Assembly (NCBI RefSeq): GCF_029946505.1
Contig: NZ_JARZHG010000006.1
Location: 186,001 to 250,000, forward strand
Origin: Polyangium sp. y55x31
Lineage (GTDB): Bacteria > Myxococcota_A > Polyangia > Polyangiales > Polyangiaceae
Reading direction: 5' to 3'
DNA: 64,000 bases
The position numbers and the translations under genes were made by a program. Shown here piece by piece: positions 57,249-64,000 of this stretch; the first letter of the stretch is position 1, and every line of letters begins with the position of its first letter. The notes beneath the pieces were generated by a model that did no database searches, was not told where the DNA came from, and saw only the letters and a list, made by a program, of their open reading frames with translations.

Positions 57249-57854
57249 CTAGGGTTTGTCACCGAAGCACGCGTCGAGCGTCGGCTTGCAGCTCTGCTCG
57301 AGGCACGAGTGACACGTGTCCTGCGGATCGGCCGTGAGCAGCTCGATGTTCTGGCAGAAGCCGGTGCAGTCGTCGGTGCACAAGGAGCACGCGCAGTCAC
57401 GAAGCTCCTTGAGCCGCCCCCGGCCGAACGCGCAGTCGTAGGTCGTGCCGTCGCCCTGCACGGTGGCGATCTCGAAGCACGTGCGGCACGTCTGGCAGGT
57501 GTCCGACGTCGAGCACATGAGCACCGAGTCGTTCCACGGACAGCACTCGCACCCGGACTTCTCGCCTTTGCAGCCGGGGATCGCGGCGTAACACTCGGCC
57601 GCGTGCTCGCAGATCGTGCCGCACTGCTTCTTCTGGAACGTGTCGAGGAAGGCCGTGCGCTCCGCCTCCGACGCGGCCGAGATGCGCGCCTGCGCGCGCG
57701 TCGCGCACGCTTCGACGAGCTCGAAGCCGGGGCACGTGCAGAGCGCCGCGGCGGCGTCCTGGTAGCCCTCGAGATCGAGCACGGTCGCGCACCCGCCGGC
57801 GAGGCCAAACGCGACGATGAGCGCGGCGATCCTCGTGCCGAGGGGTCGCTTCAC
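57249..57854 (-). CDS. Cys-rich lipoprotein related to the 57188 gene
   Basis: 201 residues. Lipobox LAGGC (about Cys22), then ATVLDLEGYQDAAAALCTC, matching the start of the neighbour at 55929-57188. The rest has about 20 cysteines (GCKGEKSGCECCPWN, CQTCRTCFE, CACSLCTDDCTGFC, CHSCLEQSC) without the CC-x-G-x-C repeats. Likely exported with many disulphides. GTG start (57854) overlaps the upstream TPR gene stop (GTGA), with GGGGGG upstream. A paralogous domain pair with its downstream neighbour; function unknown. Confidence 0.75.
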   Translation of the reverse strand: MKRPLGTRIAALIVAFGLAGGCATVLDLEGYQDAAAALCTCPGFELVEACATRAQARISAASEAERTAFLDTFQKKQCGTICEHAAECYAAIPGCKGEKSGCECCPWNDSVLMCSTSDTCQTCRTCFEIATVQGDGTTYDCAFGRGRLKELRDCACSLCTDDCTGFCQNIELLTADPQDTCHSCLEQSCKPTLDACFGDKP

Positions 57855-58906
57855 AACGCGCCCCCCACGACGAGCCCGCCGCCGTTCGGCCCGGCCCACG
57901 GGGCCACCCACATCGGGCGCGGAACGACGACGCCCGTCGCGGGGCGAGGCGACGGTGCCGCCGGGGGCGCCGTGAGGAGGAGCGTCACGCCGACGGCCGC
58001 AGCGACGATGCCGCCGAGGCCGATCCACTGACCGGCTTCGGCGAACGCCTGCGCCGAGGAGATCGCAGCGAGACCGTCGGGCGTGCAGAACTTGTCCACG
58101 CAGGCCGACCTGTCGCTCGCGGCGCCACGCTTGGCGAGCGCCACGCCCTCGAGCGCGCCCGCGGCGATGAGCCCCGCGGCGCCGAACCCGCCGACGACGA
58201 ACCCCGCGAGGCGCTGCTTGCTCGATCCCGGCGGAGGCGGAGGCGGCGGCGGGACGACCTTCACCTCGCGCGGCTTCGCCTTGTCGAGCGCCTCGATGTC
58301 GAGCGTGATCTCGGTGCGGTCGCCTTCCTTCGTGATGCGGACGCGCTCTTCCTTGAGCTTCATGCCGTCGTCACGCAGGACGAGTAGGTCGTGCTCGGCC
58401 GGATCCGCGGGCAGCTCCACGCCGAAGACCGCGGGCGCGAGCTTGACCTGATCCCAGAGGATGTCGACGCCCGGGACCTCGTTCTGGACGTTGATGACGA
58501 CCTTCGGCAGCTTCGGGAAGAGCGCGTCGCGGCGGCTGCGGGCGAAGTCGGCGCGTTTGTCCCCGTCGCGCAGCGCCTTCTCCATGGCCTCGCCCCACGT
58601 CGACCACGCCGTCGCGGTGCGGCCGAGCTTCTCGTAACAGTCGGCGAGGTTGAGCAGCGTGCCGAGCGTCGGGTCGAGCTTGTAGCTCGCGTCGAACTTC
58701 GGACACGCTTCGGCGAAGTTCTTCTCGCTCATGAGCTTCTTCGCCGCCTGGAACAAGGCGTCGGCGGCGGCCGGATCGTTCGCCCGCGCGACGGGCGAAG
58801 CGAGCACGAGCACGAGGCCGAGGGCGACGGCCGAGCCCCCGCGCAGAGCGGCACCGCGCGCTCGTGACGCGCGTGGCGTTGTCCGACCAGGCAGAGGGCC
58901 CTGCAT
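57851..58906 (-). CDS. TPR/PEGA-like envelope protein
   Basis: About 351 residues. Signal peptide ending in ASPVARA. Residues 45-125 form TPR-like helices (ADALFQAAKKLMSEKNFAEACPKFDASYKLDPTLGTLLNLADCYEKLGRTATAW). A beta-rich middle (PKVVINVQNEVPGVDILWDQVKL) resembles PEGA-type repeats, then a Pro run of eight residues and two membrane helices (about 240-262, 295-317). Proteins of this layout are common in myxobacteria, usually next to Ser/Thr kinases, as here (59020-60549). Start uncertain (58906 or 58921). Confidence 0.72.
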   Translation of the reverse strand: MQGPLPGRTTPRASRARGAALRGGSAVALGLVLVLASPVARANDPAAADALFQAAKKLMSEKNFAEACPKFDASYKLDPTLGTLLNLADCYEKLGRTATAWSTWGEAMEKALRDGDKRADFARSRRDALFPKLPKVVINVQNEVPGVDILWDQVKLAPAVFGVELPADPAEHDLLVLRDDGMKLKEERVRITKEGDRTEITLDIEALDKAKPREVKVVPPPPPPPPGSSKQRLAGFVVGGFGAAGLIAAGALEGVALAKRGAASDRSACVDKFCTPDGLAAISSAQAFAEAGQWIGLGGIVAAAVGVTLLLTAPPAAPSPRPATGVVVPRPMWVAPWAGPNGGGLVVGGAL

Positions 58907-59019
58907 GCGAGAGTGTTCCATCCGAGAAGACCGCCCCCAAAGGAGCAGCATCGTTCGCACTTCAGCGTACCCTATACCCCAGCTCCCCGGGGAAGCCGAA
59001 GAAACGGCAGGGGGGTGCT

Positions 59020-60549
<1,530 letters not shown>

Positions 60550-60678
60550 TTGGGCCTTGGTTCCTCCGCTCCCTGCCTCCCCTGAAATTACACGGATCGA
60601 ACGGTCGCCGCTACCGCGCGGTGCGTGGCCAGCGGCGGGGCCTCCGTCCCGGGCTTAGGACACCTGAAAAAGCAGCGA

Positions 60679-63210
60679 TCACTTGCACTTGGACGTTGCT
60701 TCGAGGGCCGCCCGCGCGAGTTCGCGCACGTTGCGCGGGACCTTCGGATCGAGCAGCGGCGCGAGCCTCGCGCGGAGATCCTGCGGTTTTATGTCCCCGA
60801 GCGCTGCGATCGCCGCCGCGCCGAGGGTGCGCTCCCTTTCGCTCATGGCGAACGGTGTGCTTCGCGCGAGCTTCGTCCACGTGTCCACCTGCGAACGATC
60901 ACACATCGCCGCGAGCGCGAGGATCGCCCGCGTGCGCACCTCGGCCTGCTCCTCGTCGTTCCCGGCGAGCTCGCGGATCGGGCCGAGGTAGGCCGTCGCC
61001 TGGTGCGCGCCGAGGCCGTCGAGCGCGCGGCCGCGGACCTCCGGCGAGGCGTCGCCGAGCGCCGCCGCGAGCGCCGCGTCCCCCGCCTTCGTGCTCGGCA
61101 TCTCGCCGAGGCTCCGCGCCGCGTTCGTCCGTACGAACGTGAACGGATCCTGCGCGAGGCGTTTGCCCAGCGCGGTCACGATCGTCGCGGGCGGCGCCTC
61201 GTCGGTTCGGCCACGCGTGCCGAGCGAAAGGATCGCGGCGTCGCGCACGCGCACCTCGGGATCCTCGGCCGCTTCGAGGAGCAGGGGCAGGAGCTGCGGC
61301 GCGCGGTAGGCGACCTCGGCGGCGCGCAGACGCACGTGCCGATCGGGATCCTTGCGCAACGCGGTCACGAGGAACGCCTCGGCGTGCTTGTCTCCGGCGC
61401 GCGCGAGATCGGCCGCGGGGCCGAGCAGGAGGTAACGCGTCCGGAACGGAGCGCCTTCCGTCGCGAGCGAGGCGAACGCATCTCGCGCGCCCGGCACGAG
61501 ATCGATGCGCGACCCGAGCGCCCGGAGCAGATCGATCCGCACGACCTCGCTGCGCCCCGCGAACCTCTCCTTTTCGAGCTCCGCGCCGAGCGCCGCGACC
61601 GCGCGATCACTCTTCGCCGCATGCGCGAGCGAGCCGCGGAGCTCACGCCGGAGCGCGTCGTCCTGGGTCGCGAGCGCGTCGACGAGGACGGGGATCGACT
61701 CGGCGGGCGCGATGAGCGAGAGCTCGGCCGCGGCCTCGATCCGGACCTTGCCTTCGCCCTTCACCACGAGCTCGGCGAGCGAGGCCGCGGACGCGCGCCC
61801 GCAGCGGCGCAAGCGATCACGCGCATGCACGAGCACCGGCTCCTCGGGGGCGCGCTTCGGGCCCTTTTTTTCGAGCTCGGCTTGCATCACGCGTGTCCAG
61901 AACGGCGCCTGGTCGGCGCACGGGGCCGCGTCGATCACGCCCTCGGCGAGCTTCTTGCCGGCGTCGTCGAGCTTGTCGTACCCCTGGATCGTCGCCTTCA
62001 CCGCGGCGCTCCCGCCTCGCGCGAGCAGCGCCGCCGCGCCCTTCGATCGCTCGCTCCCGCCCGCGAGCGCGCCCACGAGCGCCTCGGGCGAGCTCTCGTC
62101 GAACGCGGTGCGCGCCGTGATCTCGGCGATCGTCACGCGCGCGTCCGCCGCGCTCTCTGGCGCGTACGCCGCATCGAGCACGAGCGACAGGCATGTGGAC
62201 GCGATCGGCTCGGGGAGCTTCACCTCGTACCGCGCGCCTGCCTTCTTGAAGGCGTCCTCCGGGAAGCTCACCTCGTAGAGTTTTTCCGGTGTGGCGAGGT
62301 AGATCGTCTTCGGCGCGGCGCCTTGGGGCACGTCGGCCTTGGGCGGGCGCACGACGATGTCGAGCGACGTGATCGGCACCTCGCTCGCCGACGAGAACGT
62401 CACGAACTCCCCGCGCCCCGGCCCCGTCTTCGCCTCGGACCACGTCGTCTCCGGATCCCCGTCCGTGAGCGTCGCGAACGCTTTTCCGACCGCGCTCGAC
62501 GCCGTCCGCGCCACGAGCACCGGCACGAGCGGCCGCGGTTTGTCGCCCGAAACCAGGGTCGCCGCGAGCTTCGTCGCCTCGGCGCGCTCCTTGCCGGAGA
62601 GGCTCTGCACGCTCGCGCCGCGCTTCAGCGTCATCGTCTGCGGATCGACCTCGCGCGCCGAGACGAGCGCGGGCCTGCCGCACACCGTGACGTCGTCGCG
62701 CTGCTCGCCCACCACGATCCGCACGCCTTTCTCCAGCGGCTCCTCGACCAGCACGGTCGCGCGCTCCTCGCCGTGTTCGCCCTTCGCGAGGCCCGTGAAG
62801 CCGGTCCAGAGCGTGATCGGCGCGTCGCCTTTGCCCGCGAGCGGCGCCGCGAGCAGCGCCACGAAGCTCGCGCCGCCCGTGCCTCCGCCGGCGACGACAC
62901 GCACGACCTGCCTTCCGCCCACGAGCGTCCTCGTTTCGAGCTTCGCGCCCTTCGCGACGAGATCGAGCGCCCCCGCGGGAAGCTCGATCGTCGTGCCCGA
63001 CTCGGCGTTGCAGTCGGATTCCTTCGCGCAGACGCGCGCGACGATGCCTGCCTTCGACGCGCGCACGGCGAGCGCCTGCTGGCCGGCGACGGCCGGAGCG
63101 ACGATCGAATCCTTGGAGCTCGTCGAATCGGGCGCGGCCTCGGACGTCGCGAGGACGAACGTGCCGGTGGCGAGGGTGGCGAGGGCGGGGAGCGCAGTGC
63201 GGAGCCGCAT
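60679..63210 (-). CDS. Exported HEAT-repeat protein with N-terminal beta domain
   Basis: 843 residues. Sec signal (MRLRTALPALATLATGTFVLA). Residues 25-380 are beta-rich with a discoidin-like segment (LTDGDPETTWSEAKTGPGRGEFVTFSSASEVPITSLDIVVRP) that in related folds binds carbohydrates. Residues 400-840 are HEAT/Armadillo-type helical repeats (VRLRAAEVAYRA, VRVRDAAILSLGTRG, VRTNAARSLGEM, VRGRALDGLGA). ATG 63210 has AAGGA about eight bases upstream. An envelope scaffold, possibly binding polysaccharide. Similar in build to the 12962-15511 protein but not obviously a recent copy. Confidence 0.76.
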   Translation of the reverse strand: MRLRTALPALATLATGTFVLATSEAAPDSTSSKDSIVAPAVAGQQALAVRASKAGIVARVCAKESDCNAESGTTIELPAGALDLVAKGAKLETRTLVGGRQVVRVVAGGGTGGASFVALLAAPLAGKGDAPITLWTGFTGLAKGEHGEERATVLVEEPLEKGVRIVVGEQRDDVTVCGRPALVSAREVDPQTMTLKRGASVQSLSGKERAEATKLAATLVSGDKPRPLVPVLVARTASSAVGKAFATLTDGDPETTWSEAKTGPGRGEFVTFSSASEVPITSLDIVVRPPKADVPQGAAPKTIYLATPEKLYEVSFPEDAFKKAGARYEVKLPEPIASTCLSLVLDAAYAPESAADARVTIAEITARTAFDESSPEALVGALAGGSERSKGAAALLARGGSAAVKATIQGYDKLDDAGKKLAEGVIDAAPCADQAPFWTRVMQAELEKKGPKRAPEEPVLVHARDRLRRCGRASAASLAELVVKGEGKVRIEAAAELSLIAPAESIPVLVDALATQDDALRRELRGSLAHAAKSDRAVAALGAELEKERFAGRSEVVRIDLLRALGSRIDLVPGARDAFASLATEGAPFRTRYLLLGPAADLARAGDKHAEAFLVTALRKDPDRHVRLRAAEVAYRAPQLLPLLLEAAEDPEVRVRDAAILSLGTRGRTDEAPPATIVTALGKRLAQDPFTFVRTNAARSLGEMPSTKAGDAALAAALGDASPEVRGRALDGLGAHQATAYLGPIRELAGNDEEQAEVRTRAILALAAMCDRSQVDTWTKLARSTPFAMSERERTLGAAAIAALGDIKPQDLRARLAPLLDPKVPRNVRELARAALEATSKCK

Positions 63211-63256
63211 GGCCCGCATCCTTGCCGTGATGGGGCCAGCGCTGCAACGGCCGAGG

Positions 63257-64000
63257 TTATTTCGGCACTTCGCTCGACGGGATCCAGAAGCCTCCGTCGT
63301 CCGGCGGGACGATCCCGAGGTGCTTCGGCAGGACGTTCGTCCAGCCCGCGACGGTCTCGAGCACGTAGACCTCGGCGTCCGCCTCGATCACGCCGATCGG
63401 CTTCGCCTTGTCGTCGCGCTTCGCGCGGATCGGGATCTCCTTCGTGGTACGCACGAGCGGCGGGGGCTTGTCGAACGTGAGCTGCGCGCCGGCGATCTGC
63501 GTCGTGGGCGGCACGTACTGGTCCATCATTTCGCCCTTCTTCAGAGGCTCGAGATCACGCAGGCGCGCCCACGCGTCGATGGTGAGATCGCTGCGCGACA
63601 TCACGTGCACGAAGCCGAGCTTCATCTCCGTGCTCCAGAAGAGCTGCCCCGCGCCCTCCATCATGTCGAGCGAGAGGACCACGTCGCCGTTCGGCTTGTC
63701 GAAGAGCTCGACCTTCTGCTTTTTCGTCATGTACCCGCGGCCGTTGCCCGGGACCTCGAACGGCGTCACCGTGCCCTTCGCGAGCGCGAACGCGTCACAC
63801 GGCGCCGTCGCGCGTACGGTCTGGTTCAGCGTGCCGCCGACCGGGATCTCCACGGTGAGCGAGTTCTGGCTGGCCTTGACGAGCTTCACCTTCTGCGCGC
63901 TCGCGATCCAGACATGGCCGCCGTAGACCGAGATGTCGCGCGTCGTGAAGAGCGAGATGTCCGCGGGCGCGGCGTACCCTTCGAGCCGCAACGCGCCGCT
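63257..64000 (-). CDS. Unknown protein with C-terminal SH3-like domain, N-terminus beyond right edge
   Basis: The frame stays open to the window end, so the true start lies outside; 247 residues are visible. The TTG near 63991 is not supported as a start. The visible part is beta-rich, with VWIASAQKVKLVKASQNSLTVEIPVGG and a C-terminal EIPIRAKRDDKAKPIGVIEADAEVYVLETVAGWTNVLP segment that looks like an SH3b domain. It precedes the HEAT-repeat gene by 46 bases on the same strand. Unrecognised. Confidence 0.65.
   Translation of the reverse strand, partial: SGALRLEGYAAPADISLFTTRDISVYGGHVWIASAQKVKLVKASQNSLTVEIPVGGTLNQTVRATAPCDAFALAKGTVTPFEVPGNGRGYMTKKQKVELFDKPNGDVVLSLDMMEGAGQLFWSTEMKLGFVHVMSRSDLTIDAWARLRDLEPLKKGEMMDQYVPPTTQIAGAQLTFDKPPPLVRTTKEIPIRAKRDDKAKPIGVIEADAEVYVLETVAGWTNVLPKHLGIVPPDDGGFWIPSSEVPK

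Overview
The window is very GC-rich, densely coding DNA, most probably from a large-genome myxobacterium of the Polyangiales (Sorangium/Polyangium-like). Support for this comes from three eukaryote-like Ser/Thr kinases, many lipoproteins of unknown function, MopE-type Cys/Asp repeat proteins with a Gly-rich, membrane, Arg-rich C-terminus, HEAT-repeat envelope proteins, an eukaryote-type myo-inositol-phosphate synthase, and frequent GTG/TTG starts. I see no rRNA, tRNA, CRISPR, phage or insertion sequence. The first and last genes are cut by the window edges.

Layout. 1-8.1 kb: lipoproteins, an outer-membrane-type protein, a CBS-containing GMP reductase (GuaB1 type), a ferritin-like lipoprotein, a kinase and a divergent lipoprotein. 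8.2-11.1 kb: an M15 peptidase and a TetR/AmpG-like transporter operon with a palindromic operator. 11.1-16.9 kb (minus): a vWA lipoprotein, a HEAT-repeat protein and a membrane protein. 17-22.1 kb: an inositol/lipid group made of a DUF2064 protein, an inositol-phosphate-cytidylyltransferase-like enzyme, inositol-1-phosphate synthase, a half-size GDT1 protein and a diacylglycerol-kinase-like protein.

23.2-37.1 kb is the most notable block. A divergent SulP anion transporter faces a tightly packed five-gene operon: NuoM-like, DabA (DUF2309), NuoL-like (DabB type), NuoM-like, NuoM-like. This looks like an enlarged DAB inorganic-carbon pump. Directly downstream lie an ECF sigma factor and its presumed anti-sigma factor. 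The upstream regions of the operon and of the sigma gene share a promoter-like element, GGGAACC followed by CCGTCC with a 17-base spacer between GGAAC and CGTCC (28 of 37 bases identical). The palindrome that carries it upstream of the operon also gives a near-equivalent element facing SulP. I infer one ECF-controlled carbon-uptake regulon.

37.2-39.3 kb: an OprP-type porin and a siderophore-interacting reductase preceded by a Fur-box-like palindrome. 39.3-47.8 kb (minus): two overlapping MopE-repeat genes, a kinase with long TPR-like repeats, and a lipoprotein containing five 18-bp tandem repeats. 48-52 kb: a receiver-PAS-histidine kinase divergent from obg, then guanine deaminase. 52-64 kb (minus): an SH3-like protein, a degenerate formylglycine-enzyme-like protein next to a Thr-type sulfatase-fold membrane protein, two related Cys-rich lipoproteins, a TPR protein, a third kinase, a HEAT-repeat protein and a truncated SH3-like protein.

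Translations, motif positions and promoter comparisons were read by eye. No alignment or database search was run, so family names rest on motif recognition.
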